From: Bremia lactucae
Lineage: Eukaryota > Oomycota > Peronosporomycetes > Peronosporales > Peronosporaceae
Assembly (NCBI RefSeq): GCF_004359215.1
Contig: NW_027152029.1
Location: forward strand, 424,033-488,032
Direction of reading: 5' to 3'
DNA length: 64,000 nucleotides
Shown: in pieces, positions 10,626 to 21,568 of the stretch
Layout of the letters: each line of letters begins with the position of its first letter
Position numbering within the stretch: position 1 is the stretch's first letter
Program-made: the position numbers and the translations under genes
The notes under the pieces: generated by a model
Databases searched by the model: none
Told to the model about the DNA's origin: nothing
Seen by the model: only the letters and a program-made list of their open reading frames with translations

Positions 10626-11830
10626 TCAAAAGGCATGCAAATTCTTTTGACGTTGTCGGTCAGAAGGGCGCTCCGCACCTACTGACCCCCACCCCCGACC
10701 GTTTTCTGACGATCCGCCTCGCATTTGCGATTTCGCAACAGCGTCGGATCCGCATCCTCCGCTGTATCTAGCGGGTGGTCGATCTTTTTGCTTAGTGATT
10801 CTAGGCACTGGCCGTGGGGCAGTCCTCTCATAGGCGTAATGGCCCGTCTTTTGACTACGACATTTTTGTAATCGTTTGTTGCTAGAAGGAGCGAGATTTC
10901 TCGCTCTCTGCATATGAGAGATCGATGGGTTCTGGCCCTCCGTTATCTTGTCGACTCGGTGAACGATATGCAACAGAAAGGACGAAAGCCATTTTCAGGC
11001 TGAAGGTATCTTATTCCACTACAGAGATCGCTTGGTCAAGCGTCTCTGATCTAAGCCGGAACAGGTTGGTCTTGAAAGGACCGTCTGTGAGAACCTTGAT
11101 GGATACAATAACCTGTGTGTATTCATCAATCCCATGATCCACGATACAACTGACCAGGTATCGTGTATGTTGGGAATAAGCGTGTAGATCACGCTTGCCC
11201 TGCTTCAAATTCAGGAGCTCGACTCGTGCCCTGGATTCGTCACCTGACGGCCCAAATGTTTGCCTGAGCCGTGAAGCTTGAGCTCCAAACCCCAAGATTT
11301 GGCACGTCCGGATAAGTTGGAGATGCCAAATTTCACTTTTGTCGCATGATCCCTAATACGGCGATCATCAATGGCGTCGTCTAATTCGACAAACCATCTT
11401 ACAAAAGAGTCGCCTTCGACTGCCTTAGACTTAGAGATTTCGAACTTTATGCTTTCGAGTCGATGCGGAAGCGTTGGCCCGCTAGCAGCATTTACATGCT
11501 GCTGTCTCGACAGTTCCAATTGTTGACCACCTTGTTCTCTCAGCACATCCGCGTGTTGAGAGCCTTGCTGGTGAAGCAAGGCTACTTTCTCTCGGGCCGC
11601 GTCGCGTTGTGTCGTATGAACTCGGCTATGGCCGCATGCTGTTCATCTCTTCCCAGAGTGTACATCATGGCACCAACGGCTGGCCCGCCTACTACCGAAC
11701 TCATCCGTTCGATCGCTCTCCATTCAAGGCAAGGTCACTCAAATGAGTAAACCTTTCACGCGTCGCGTGATAGAATTCTTGAGGGGCTGGAAAGCTCGCT
11801 CCTTCTTCATCCAATATGTCCATGTAGGAT
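10626..11830 (-). pseudogene. gag of group B, minus strand
   Basis: Capsid block GDSFVRWFVELDDAIDDRRI (near 11380) is followed by ISNLSGRAKSWGLELKL, the Retrotrans_gag signature, then a zinc-knuckle-like CRSQKTGHYAYE near 10850 and a basic RPPARYSGG tail. Frameshifts near 11290 and 10970 split it. In this copy the Leu of VELDD is kept, unlike the stop-bearing copies at 13800 and 56597. Confidence 0.75.
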
Positions 11831-11859
11831 GATACGTGCGTAGGTCGTTGAATGGGCTA

Positions 11860-11872
11860 CGAAGTGCTACCA
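11860..11872 (-). promoter_or_regulatory. Primer-binding site
   Basis: On the minus strand TGGTAGCACTTCG begins two bases after the LTR end. It would pair with a tRNA ending CGAAGUGCUACCA. The same site occurs at 13331-13343. Confidence 0.8.
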
Positions 11873-11874
11873 GG

Positions 11875-12392
11875 TGTAACGGGGCACCTTTCAAAAGCAC
11901 TCATCATTACTAGTTTTTTTTAGCCTTACACTGATACAGTGTAGGTTAGTTGCCTCGAAATTTCACGTTCACAAGATTTTCAAAGAGAGGTTTCGAAGTA
12001 GCTAAAAAACTTTAGCTATCAAAGATTATTGAAAGGATTATAATTAGGGAAAATAAACTGTATTTATTCATTTAGTTTCCTACGTAACGATCTTCTATCT
12101 ACTACTAAATCTATTATAGTATTGACAATCAAAGTATGGCGCCTCCTTGCGCACCGCAAATTCGTGTCCTATAACGATTGGCGGGGTCGATTTCGACTAA
12201 AATCAACCAATCAACTAGAGCTAATGTCTTATTGCATCAATATTACCAAATTTGGTAATATTAAAACTATATGGGCCAAAAATAAAAACGATATTAATTT
12301 CGTACTTCATTATTTATTTGCTCTCATAGGAAAGAATATTTGTTAATCTTGTTATAGGAAATAATACTTATGTAACGGGACACCCCGTTACA
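11875..12392 (-). repeat. 5' LTR of group B (518 bp), minus strand
   Basis: On the plus strand it runs from TGTAACGGGGCACC to ACACCCCGTTACA. The outer end is itself palindromic (TGTAACGGG-ACA-CCCCGTTACA). It carries the conserved group B block CCCCGCCAATCG inverted near 12180 and GCGCACCGC near 12155. Confidence 0.9.
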
Positions 12393-12850
12393 AGTGTAGG
12401 TTGGCTAGCTCTAGCGAAAGGTGCTTCGTTGCTCTAGTTAAAACTTGCTTTCTTTTTCTTCATCGTTTACAGAAGCCAACGCTAGTGCTGAGCATGCAAA
12501 TTTTGTAAGACACGGCCGTCAATTCGTCAATTATGATATCACGTCTTTAAAATAAATTCATCAATACCTCTCAAGTGACTATATTCGAAGGTAGCTAGTT
12601 GCAGTGGCGTGAAAGGAAAAAATATATATTAATCAGCACTTCAAATGTCGTTTGCATTTTTTAGTTGAATGTTCTTATTGTGAACGGCAATTCTAATGAA
12701 AATGGCTCATCCGACAGCGACTTTATTAATGCGAGATCGGAACAAAACTTTTTATAGGCTTGCCATTCGAGGGCGGTCCATACGGCCATTTCCGCCCGCA
12801 GAACATGAATGATTTCTTTCCGACTTTTACACTGTATGTCTCAGCTTCTA
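12393..12850. other. Spacer between two divergent group B elements
   Basis: No LTR or pol sequence was recognised in these 458 bp. The two flanking LTRs face outward from it. No reading frame was convincing. It may be remaining host sequence. Confidence 0.5.
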
Positions 12851-13328
12851 TGTAATGGGGTGTCCCATTACATAAATATTATTGCCTAAAAGAGGAAATA
12901 AACAAAAAATACAAAATTAGTATCTTTTTAATTTTTACGTAATAGTTCCAATATTATCAAATTTGGTAAAGTTGACACAAGAAGACATCAGTTCTATTGG
13001 TGAATTATTTAAGTTTAAATCAACCCCGCCAATCGTTATAAGACACGATTGTGCGGTGCGCAAGTAGGCGCCATACATAGTAAGTTATTATTACATTAAG
13101 TCAGTAGTAGATAGAACATTGTTACGTACGAACTTAATAGTATCATACAGTTTTAGTATTTCCTATTCTAAAGCCTTCGAACTAACCTTTGGTAGCGAAG
13201 ACTACTTAGCTACCTGTAATCTTCTTCTACACATCGTGTACGTTAAGCAGCCGAGCATCCAACATTCACTGTAATCAGTGAAGTTTGTCAAGCACTTTTA
13301 ACACTACTAGCAAAGGTGCCCCGTTACA
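12851..13328 (+). repeat. 5' LTR of group B (478 bp)
   Basis: Begins TGTAATGGGGTGTCCCATTACA (a palindromic terminus) and ends GGTGCCCCGTTACA. It matches the inverted LTR at 11875-12392 and the LTRs at 26143 and 55621. It contains the block CCCCGCCAATCGTTATAAG followed by GCGGTGCGCAAG. Confidence 0.9.
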
Positions 13329-13330
13329 CC

Positions 13331-13343
13331 TGGTAGCACTTCG
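13331..13343 (+). promoter_or_regulatory. Primer-binding site
   Basis: TGGTAGCACTTCG starts two bases after the LTR end, as in the copies at 11860 and 56114. Confidence 0.8.
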
Positions 13344-13378
13344 TATTCCGTTCAATGGCACACGCAGTCCATTCAACA

Positions 13379-14520
13379 TGGACATGTGGATGAAGAAGGA
13401 GGAAGCTTTCAAGCTCTCAAGAAGGCTATCACGTAACGCGTGAAAGGTTTACTTATTTAAGTGACATTGAATGGAGAGCGATCAAACGGATAAGTTCGGT
13501 CGTTGGCGGGCCAGCCATTAGCGCAATTCTGTTCGCTGCGCCAAGAGACGAGCAACATGCGACTATGGCCGAGTTCATTCAACATGAACTCGACGCGGCC
13601 CAAGAGAGAGTAGCCTTGCTTCACCAGCAAGGCTCTCACACGCGGATGTGTTGAGAGAACAGGGTGCTCAACAATTACACCGGCAGCATTCACGTGTTGC
13701 TAGCGCGCCGACGCTTCCAGTCGATCCGAAAGCTTAAAGATATAAATCGCTAAGTGTAAGGCAGCCGGAGGCGACTCCCTTTTAAGATGGTTCGTCGAAT
13801 AAGATGACGCCTTTGATGCTCGCCGTATTAATGATGATGCGACGGAAGTGAAATTTGGCATGTCCAACTTAGCCGGACGTGCCAAATCTTGGGTCTTAAG
13901 CTCAAAATTGACAACTCATTCGTTTTTGGGTCGTATGAGGTCTTAAAGACGCGGCTCAGGCAAACATTTGAGTCACCACGCGCTGAATTGGGCTCGAGCT
14001 GAGTTCAGCAAGGCAAGCGTGACCTTCACGCTTATGCTCGGCATACACGATAACAAGTCAGTTGTATCGTTAGTAGTTCGATGTGACACAGGTACCTGTG
14101 TTCAATAAAAGTCTTGTAGACGGTAATGTCAACACCCACCTGTTCCGGCTTGAACTAGAGTCGCTCGACCAAGCGATCTCGATTGCGGAACAGGGAATTT
14201 CAGTCTAAAACATGCTCTTGTCCACTCAGGAGCTTATCGACTCCGAAACGACAAAAAAACGGAGGTCCAAAATCTTTAAACCTCTCACATGGAGAGAGCG
14301 AGAATCCTCGCTCTTCAAATTGCAAACATTACAAAAGACGGACCACGAAGCCTATGAGTGTACTGCCCCACAGCCAGTGCCAAGAATAGCTGAGCAAAAA
14401 GATCGACCTCCCGCGAGATACAGCGGAGGTCGCGGATCCGACGCTGTTGCGAAATCGCAACGGCGAGGCGGAACGTCAAAAAAAACGGTCGGGGTCAGTA
14501 GGTGCGGAGCGCCCTACTGA
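13379..14520 (+). pseudogene. gag of group B with two nonsense codons
   Basis: The frame starts near MDMWMKKEEAFKLS-like sequence, then carries the capsid block RWFVE-stop-DDAFDARRIND with a TAA at 13800-13802. A second TAA lies at 14206-14208 after QAISIAEQGISV. A zinc-knuckle region (TLQKTDHEAYECTA) and a basic tail follow to 14520. Both nonsense codons recur at 56597 and 57006 in another copy, while other group B copies have Leu at the first site. Confidence 0.75.
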
Positions 14521-14629
14521 TCCGGCAACGTCAACAGATTTTGCAGGCTTTTTGACGAAAGTTGCTCCTCACACACAAACATTGTGTGTAACTGCCCCAG
14601 GAGATGAGGATTACCTCATCACTTGAAAA

Positions 14630-14960
14630 TAAGTGTCAAATAAATTGCCAGTTAAGTCCCTAGTCGGTTTTGGGGCGTCGAACAACTTTAGTATACGCCA
14701 ATCGAAAGAAGATTGCAGGCTCAAGTTCATTGAGCGCGATATACTTTTAACGAGGATGGCAGTGCGCCTAGCGACAGGCGCATCTGTAACAGAAAAGTAA
14801 CGTGTTGTTGGTATTATTACACGTTAAAGGGTATTTGATTTGGATGACAAATTTGATGGCATCCTTGATTACCATGGCTCAGAAAGTACGAGCCTTGTAT
14901 AAATTGGCAGCATCAAGCCATGACGATGCCTGTCTCTCGTTCGTCAGATGGTCATCTAAT
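14630..14960 (+). pseudogene. Protease region of group B
   Basis: The sequence corresponds to the D-C-G-A-S protease of the minus-strand copy: KLPVKSLVGFGASNNF-like near 14650, then TMAQKVRALYKLAAS near 14870-14920. The active-site Asp codon is altered (TCGGTTTTGGGGCG), so it is dead. Confidence 0.5.
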
Positions 14961-15814
14961 GAACGTGTTGGAGCGTTAACAATCGTGTGGATGTCCTACG
15001 AGTGAGTATGATGGTCTCAATTGTGGATCGGTCGTTAGCATGACTGCACAAGACCTCAGTGTGAATACACAACACATTAAGGAGTTTGATCCCGACGGCT
15101 GTGCACAGCACAGGCAGCGTCGAAGGTTCACCATTGTGATGTGGACGTAGTTACCGACGGCTGAGCACAAGAAAAGGCAGCGTCGAAGTTCGGCCACTCG
15201 AAAAAGTTGAGTGCACGAAACAAGGATGCTTGCTAGAAAAGCAACATTCAAGAAAATATAAAACCCCTGTCTATAAGAGACAGTGCGAAAATCCTAAATC
15301 GACTGGAGAGTCGATCGCAGAGGATCTCGCTGTGATTCCGCAACCACAGCAAGAGGCAGTTCGGGAGGATACTCCACAAATAAAACTTTTGGAAATAAGT
15401 CCTCAATAATCTGCGGGAATAAGTCTCCGGAAATCTGTGGTCAAAGGTTTTCAGGTACCTTTGCAAATCAGTCTTGAAGAGGAAACTGATACATTATATG
15501 TCAGTAAACAATGGATCAAGTGTAGGCGCTTATATTTGATTCGATAACGCCTCTGGAGTTAACTTCGGAGATAATACAATTACCAACGCTTGAACCGAAG
15601 CGGTTTTTGCGTGATCTGCGTGGTGGCAAAGTCAAGCAAATCTGCGCACTTGTCACAGATGACAAGTACGTGGCCGTTATCGGTTGGCAATAGTATTTCC
15701 TGAAAACGAACGGGTAATTAGCAGCTCATTGATAGACAAAAGAGTCCTCGATGAGAAAACTCGGATGGAACATTTTACATCCCAATCCTGGGAGTCTTTG
15801 AAGACAATCCCTTT

Positions 15815-16030
15815 ATATCTGGATTGATCGAATTCAAGATGTTTACTCTGGACCGTACCGTGCAAGTTCTAAGGTTGCAACGAAATCGACCTAATTCCAG
15901 GTTCAAATACTGTGTCATGAATATATCTGGATTGATCGAATTCAAGATGTATACTCTGAATCCGTACCGTGCGAGTTGCTAAGGTCGCAACGAAATCGAC
16001 CAAATTCCAGGCTTAAATACTGTGTCATGA
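15815..16030 (+). repeat. About 108-bp tandem duplication upstream of RT
   Basis: Copy one starts at 15815 and copy two at 15923, each beginning ATATCTGGATTGATCGAATT and ending TGTGTCATGA. They differ by several substitutions and small indels. The unit covers the start of the RT domain. Confidence 0.9.
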
Positions 16031-16040
16031 GTTGATGAGT

Positions 16041-16100
16041 CGCTAATACTTGTTCACGAGGCAATAGCAATGGCTATTGCCTCGTGAACAAGTATTAGCG
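16041..16100 (+). repeat. Perfect palindrome, 28-bp arms and 4-bp loop
   Basis: Arms 16041-16068 and 16073-16100 are exact reverse complements. The right arm is the normal RT sequence, also present on the minus strand around 9320. The left arm is an extra inverted copy of it. Confidence 0.95.
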
Positions 16101-17350
16101 ATCGACAAACTCTTTGCCAATCGCTTAGCAACGGGCCGTGTGAGGGAGTCAACCTCTTCACATAGCTCTCCAACCTTCTGTGTGCTTAAAGCAACAGGAA
16201 ATTGGCGGGATATGCATGCGTTTAATAAACTGAACGCTCCAACGGTACCGGCTTAAACGCCGATATCACGAACATACGTTTTCATTGATGGTATTTCAAA
16301 GAATACTGTCTTTTCATCAGTGGATCTGATGGATGGATTCTATCAGATCCTGATGCGTGATCAGGATATCCCGTTTACAGCAGTAAGCACCCCAAGCTGT
16401 ATGCTATAAGAGTGGCTAGTGGTGCCACAGGGACTTAGTGATGCCCCTGCGACATTATACAGTTGTGTAACGAATCTGTTGAGATCGGTGCGAGATTTGG
16501 CACCGAGTTATTTGATTATTTCTTCATTCATAGCAGAGCCATGAGAGGAAAGTCGGACGTTGAAGTGCATCTTCCCCACGTCCGAAAGGTTCTTACTCTT
16601 ATGCGTAAACAAGTTGTATGTAAATCTCAAAAAGTCAATATTCGCTGAAAGCGAAATGCCACTTCTCTGGGTGCATAGTGGGTTAACACAGTGTACGCCC
16701 TGATCCGGAATATATCAAGGCGATCACCAGCTGGCCTGTGCTAGTCGTGTAAAGCGACCTCGAAAGTGTCTCGGCTTAGCGGCATACTTACACTAGTAGT
16801 CCCACAATTATGCTGAAATGACAGCACATCTGTCTTCTTTGTTGAAGAAAAAAAATGTAAAGTGGTCATGGAGCGTAATTGTCAGCGTTCCTTTGAGGGT
16901 GTCAAGGAAAGGGTGACGCAATCGCCAATCCTGGCGATTGCGGACAAAGACAGACCATTTCATGTGATGTGTGTCCCCAGGGCTTTGCAATCGGCTGTTC
17001 GTTAATGCAATGTGACACACACGGTGCAGAGCGCGACGTTCGCTATCAGTCGCATTAGCTTCAACCAGCTGAACGCAATTCCCCAGTGCATGACAGGAAA
17101 CTCCTTGCTATGATATGTGCACTGGCTAAGTTTGAGTCTATCGCTTATGTGCCGCTTATGGACGGTTCAGTATTTACGATCCATACGTCTTCACGCACGC
17201 CATTTCAGTCCACACCTCTCGAGAAGAATGACGAGGTAATATCCTTCTTCGCAGATTATAACTTCCGTATAACTTCTGTCGACTATTAGCCTGGGTAACC
17301 TAATGTCGTCGCTGATGCACTTTCGTGCCGGCCTCATTTTGAGCCAGCTG
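16073..17350 (+). pseudogene. Reverse transcriptase and RNase H of group B
   Basis: The RT N-terminus resumes after the palindrome (EQVLAIDKLFANRLATG-like). The palm reads ELFDYFFIHSRAMRGKSDVE near 16500, so the catalytic YFDD is lost. RNase H is visible near 16950-17340, ending LSCRPHFEPAAP-like sequence. The copy shares most lesions with the inverted copy at 8300-8950. Confidence 0.75.
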
Positions 17351-17599
17351 CGCCTATCACAAGTAGAAATCAGCCCACTGTTGAAAAACGTTTTTCGAGT
17401 GGTCAGTCGTCAACAGTGCTTGACGACGTTAGAGGAGCCTATAGAGAAGACAAGGCTCATAAAAATTAGTGGATTCCTCAGAAATCTATCAAACAATCCT
17501 TAAAACGATTGTCGAAATTGTTTCGATCTAATGAAGATCGATACAAGACAGGAGACGGGCCTCCGTATTTTTCAGCCATTGCCGGCGACACATCTCTTC

Positions 17600-18260
17600 T
17601 CGTCGTACTTACTCACTATGATTTGCTCTTGAAAATTATGTATGAGTGTCACAAATGCACCAATAAGTGGGCATTGTGGACGTGAGAAGACTCACATCAC
17701 AGTAAGTCGAGACTTTTACTGGCCTTGCCAATATGAGATGTGCGCAAGTACATGCGAGGTTTGTTAAAGGTGAATTCTAGCCCTTTATCCTGTGCTCCGT
17801 AACAACTTCTGCCTGTTCCAGCAGGTATTTGAGATCCCCGGTTCACGGCGGCGTTTTGGCAATATGTGTCCCGTTCATTCGGAACACGATTCAAGATGTC
17901 AACATCTGACCAACCTGAAACCGATAGTCAATCAGATGCTGCAAATCGTGTCTTTAAGAGATACTCCGAAGATTCGTCCACTTGTTTACGCATTAGAGTG
18001 AGATGTGCCGATGGTAGAAGTTGATACCAACACCTCGGTGCATGCGTCAACCAAACATACACGTCTTTCGTGAATGGCTTCAGCGGTCCACACATGCATT
18101 CCCACCTTTTGAATGTCTGTCTCTAGTTAAGGGCGCTCGAGCAATGACCGATCTGACTCCTGCTCATCAAACATTGACTCGACATTCAATGCGAAGGATA
18201 CCGATGTTTATCTAATCAATACTGAATAAGACAACCCAGCGATAGCAATGAGGCTATTGT
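17600..18260 (+). pseudogene. Integrase of group B with deleted core
   Basis: The HHCC zinc-finger part (YECHKCTNKWALWT near 17640) is followed by a jump to DPRFTAAFWQYVSRSFGTRF (about 17843-17900) and SDQPETDSQSDAANRVFKRY. The segment with the first catalytic Asp (LDFxFGFP) found at 29130 and 23440 is missing, about 250 bp. Integrase is therefore inactive. Confidence 0.75.
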
Positions 18261-18589
18261 TGACTATGATAATCAGGAGGCTGATATATTTAGCATCGTC
18301 GATGACATCACCAGTGAGAGCAATGACGCTCCAATTATAGAGAAGAATGACGTATTCGCAGCGCACACCGGACGCACCGAATACAAAACAAAACCGAGTC
18401 AGCAGGTGAATTCCTGTTGTCTCGAGAAATAGTTGTCCACTTCGTGCTCGATTTCATCGCTGATGCGGTGGATCGACAGAAAACGAAACGCTGATCAAAA
18501 TGAAAGAGCAAATGCTCATTTTATCAGGTTAACGACCTAGGCCTTCTTTCTACGGTAATTCTACCTATACATTTTAGTGACAAATGTGA

Positions 18590-19300
18590 GCAGCTATATA
18601 ATACTGCCCAACAATATCGGTCCGTGTCATGTAATGCACCGTCAAGCAATGCACACACGATCGAGCTGTCTCGTAGGATGCCCACGCATTCTACGTCTTT
18701 GTTGGACGTCTCCGCTCGAACTATCAGTACGAGGCTTCTTCGGGTGAAAATCCCCCCCCGCGTTCCAAAACATCTCACAGTGACTAGTGCTCCTGGCTTT
18801 GACGTTTCACTTCATCCTTAAATAAGCAATTACTTGACGAGCTGTCGCCAGCTTATTCCGAAGGCTTTCAAGCGCTCGTTAGTTCTCCGATCGGGCGCCG
18901 CATTTTCCGCTCGGTTATCTGACCATCAACGCAAAGACGTTGGATCGTCGATGACAAGTCGTGACGACGGTCACGCTCATGATCCACACACCCCTGCAAG
19001 CCGCGAGTGCGTGCTTGCAATCATGTCGACAAACAGGCGGGCTCGACAAATAAGCTGGATTTAATTTATCCTCCTCCTCCACATCCATTGACGGACTCGA
19101 ATGATGAAAAGCGATACTCGTGGTGCGCTTTTTGAATCACTTTGATGTGAGAGAGGTTCAAAAAAACTATCTCGTTCCCTGGCGGGTATCCACCAGCCCA
19201 TTATGGCTGGGAGCCTCTGTCCGAACTGAACATAGAAGTTCCGGGTATCGTCGATTAGCTTGCAGAGACCCATTCCTTTGTCAGCTAGGACCTCAAATAA
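18590..19300 (+). pseudogene. Integrase tail and chromodomain of group B
   Basis: NIGPCHVMHRQAMHTRSSCL near 18620-18670 and RILRLCWTSPLELSVRGF resemble the frame-shifted integrase tail. From 19084 a decayed chromodomain reads SNDEKRYSWCAF, then DVREVQKNYLVPWRVSTSPLWL. The W and E positions are only partly kept. Confidence 0.6.
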
Positions 19301-19355
19301 AGAGAGCTTTGCGAGTACGTAAAGACAGTGCAAATTATCAGTCCCTTCTCGCATC

Positions 19356-20152
19356 TCATAAGAGAAGCGCGCCGTCTAATGGGGACCCTTTAAAGGGTAC
19401 ACCTGCATGAACTGCGTCATTGCAGCAGCAAATAGCATGTGAATCCCCACGAGAGGCAAGAAAATACCCGGCTTCGACAAAACGGTGCAACTTATACCGT
19501 GTACCGATTATGAATCTCTTTTCAAAGCGGCCAAGTACAGTAACAATTTTGTCTAGCCAGTCCTTAAGGCTCACGCTTGATACGTTTTCTAGAAATACAT
19601 CCCAAGCTGAGAATAAGGCACTCAATCCTCGGGACGCTTGCGAGTGTATCATTGATGTCGATAAAAAAGCATCGATGAAGAACTCGTGTTCGTCCTCGCA
19701 AGGGTTGGAAAGCCTTGATAAGTCGGAATTTGTATCGATCGGTTGTCTCTCCAGACCAACGAATGAAGTTAGTCGAGCCAACACTCCATCCGAAGAGGTC
19801 CTTACGATCACTTCGTTCCTGGTGATGCACAATAGCATCACCAGATAAAAATCACCATTTTCGGAGTCATTACAAGATGACTTCTCATCATATCGGTCGG
19901 ACAGACCGAACATTTGCTCGAAGTATTCATCATTCGAATCGCCAGAACCCTCTGGTTTGGCGATAACGGCCCAGAGAGATCCGGAGGCCTTTACAGATGT
20001 TTTTGAGTCGGACAAGATCCGATTTCTTATAAAATACAACATACTGAGTTACAGGCGAATTGTCACTCTTGAGCGTCTGCTTGTTTGATTCTTTAAGTAG
20101 CTGCGCCTAGTCGTGCAGCTGCTAGGTTGGTCACCTTAAAGGTGCACCGCAT
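19356..20152 (-). pseudogene. Antisense accessory ORF of group B, copy II
   Basis: A minus-strand frame of 228 codons is open from ATG 20042 to 19356. A short upstream piece starts at ATG 20152 (MRCTFKVTNLAAARLGAAT) and resembles the aORF N-terminus. The core reads LSRLSNPCEDEHEFFIDAFL, then AWDVFLENVSSVSLKDWLDKI and RYKLHRFVEAGYFLASRGDS. It is the longest uninterrupted aORF stretch in group B. It runs convergent to the chromodomain. Function unknown. Confidence 0.6.
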
Positions 20153-20299
20153 GGGCTTGTTAACCGTGCGATGAGTTTGTTGGAAAAAATGAGTTTACAA
20201 GGCCAACAAGTGCTCCCTGTCGTGCAGAGACACAATAGTACTCTCTGTCAGAAAAAAACAGTCACAAGTGATTATTGGTCAAGCCCCCTCCATGCAAGA

Positions 20300-20545
20300 T
20301 GAACGGGGTAGATCGTTTCATAAATATCTATAACGTATAAGAGGAATAATAAAGAAGAAGTACTATCTCAATTCTATAGGTCCTGTAATCAATATTACCT
20401 TATATGGTATAATAGTGACAGTCTTAGGACAGTTCTATTTATTGGTTAATTTAAACTTTCTAAAATAACCCCGCCAATTGCCGCTAGACGCGCAAATGGG
20501 CGGTGAACAATGGTCAATATACATATGTTTATTATTAAAGAGACG
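20300..20545 (+). repeat. Truncated 3' LTR of group B
   Basis: TGAACGGGGTAGATCG at 20300 aligns with the LTR start, and ACCCCGCCAATTGCC near 20470 with the conserved LTR block. Homology is lost near 20545. Confidence 0.7.
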
Positions 20546-20979
20546 TGAATCTTCCATCAATTTTGTAGCAAATCCTCTCAGTTTGATATGATTGGCTATT
20601 TGCTTCTATAGTGCTAATGTGGTTTTGGTCACTTTCTTGGTCACATCTAGTGCATGTGCTCATATTTACAAAGAGCAAGAGGGCACATTTCATGAGGTTG
20701 AGGAAGTGCGGCAACAGGACCCACGGGACTTCGAGGACCCAGTTTACAGAATATAATGTTCTTTTGTCAGGAATAGCCAATTCCGTAAATTATTAGGACT
20801 CAGTTTACGAATAAAATATTTTGTGTCGTGAACGAGTCGTAAACCAGTGAATAGTCGAATAAGAAAGGTCACAAAAGAACGAGCGCGAACTGGACTGAAT
20901 GATTGCAAACTGAGCACAAAATAGCTGACGTCGAATGGCAGCGAGCGGGCAGTAGATTAACGGTAACCTATATTTAGTT
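20546..20979. other. Gene-free stretch between group B LTRs
   Basis: No clear gene. A short stretch at about 20690-20750 reads EEVRQQDPRDFEDPVYRI, weakly like a copia RT entry sequence, but it is too short to call. Confidence 0.4.
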
Positions 20980-21411
20980 TGTAACGGGGCACTTTAGCTA
21001 GTCGTGTTAACAGTACTAGACAACCGTCACTGATTACAGTGAAGGTGGGGTGGTTCGGTTACTTCACGTACTCGATGTGCAGAAAAAGAATACATAGCCT
21101 TAGCTACCAAAGGTTCGCTCTAAGGCTTTAGAATCGGAAACGTAAATCTGTATTATTATATTCAGTTCGTACGTAACGATATTCTATTAACTACTGACTT
21201 TGTTATATTATAACTTACAATGTATGGCGCCTACTTGCGCACCGCACAATCGTGTCTTATAACGATTGGCGTGGTAAATTTAAACTTAAAATTCAATCAA
21301 TACAACTTAATGTCTTATTGCGTCAATATTACGAAATTTGGTAATATTGGAACTATTAAGTCAAATTAAAAAGATGGAAATAATATTTATGTAACGGGAC
21401 ACCCCGTTACA
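20980..21411 (-). repeat. 3' LTR of group B, minus strand
   Basis: Plus-strand ends are TGTAACGGGGCACTTT and ACACCCCGTTACA. The outer palindromic terminus TGTAACGGGACACCCCGTTA abuts the purine tract. Confidence 0.9.
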
Positions 21412-21568
21412 TCACCTTCCCTAAACCAACAGTCATAATAGTGACTGATGTAAAGTGACAGGAAAATATTATTATGTCTTTCTTTATAGTTTTGTATTGT
21501 TGTTTTTTGTAAAAAATCTAATTTTTGTCGCATTAATGATCTTTGTCCAGAAATCAATTCGTTTGCCC

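Larger units (their letters stand above)
7716..12392 (-). mobile_element. Decayed group B Ty3/gypsy element, minus strand
   Basis: Reading right to left: 5' LTR (11875-12392), primer-binding site, gag, protease, linker, RT, RNase H and the start of integrase, which ends at 7716 against a plus-strand group D element. Stops and frameshifts occur in each domain. Its pol half is nearly identical, by eye, to the inverted copy at about 15450-17050. Confidence 0.85.
12851..20545 (+). mobile_element. Group B Ty3/gypsy element, plus strand, nearly full length but dead
   Basis: 5' LTR, primer-binding site, gag, protease, linker, RT, RNase H, integrase, chromodomain, minus-strand aORF and a truncated 3' LTR follow in order over about 7.7 kb. 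Stops are frequent and part of the integrase core is deleted. Its 5' 2 kb is nearly identical to the copy at 55621-58260. Its pol half is nearly identical to the inverted copy at 7716-9900. Confidence 0.85.

Noticed and set aside
12122..12346. 74-codon ORF in an LTR
   Set aside because: It falls wholly inside the group B LTR and is not kept in the other LTR copies.
14976..15466. Two minus-strand ORFs (91 and 72 codons) repeated at 57780-58315 and 9845-10096
   Set aside because: They recur because the element recurs. They are antisense to the group B linker upstream of RT and show no features of their own.
19420..19848. 142-codon plus-strand ORF
   Set aside because: It lies opposite the longer aORF copy II, whose frame is shared by other copies. 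The plus-strand frame is not.
20690..20750. Possible copia RT entry sequence (QQDPRDFEDP)
   Set aside because: Too short and without other copia blocks nearby.
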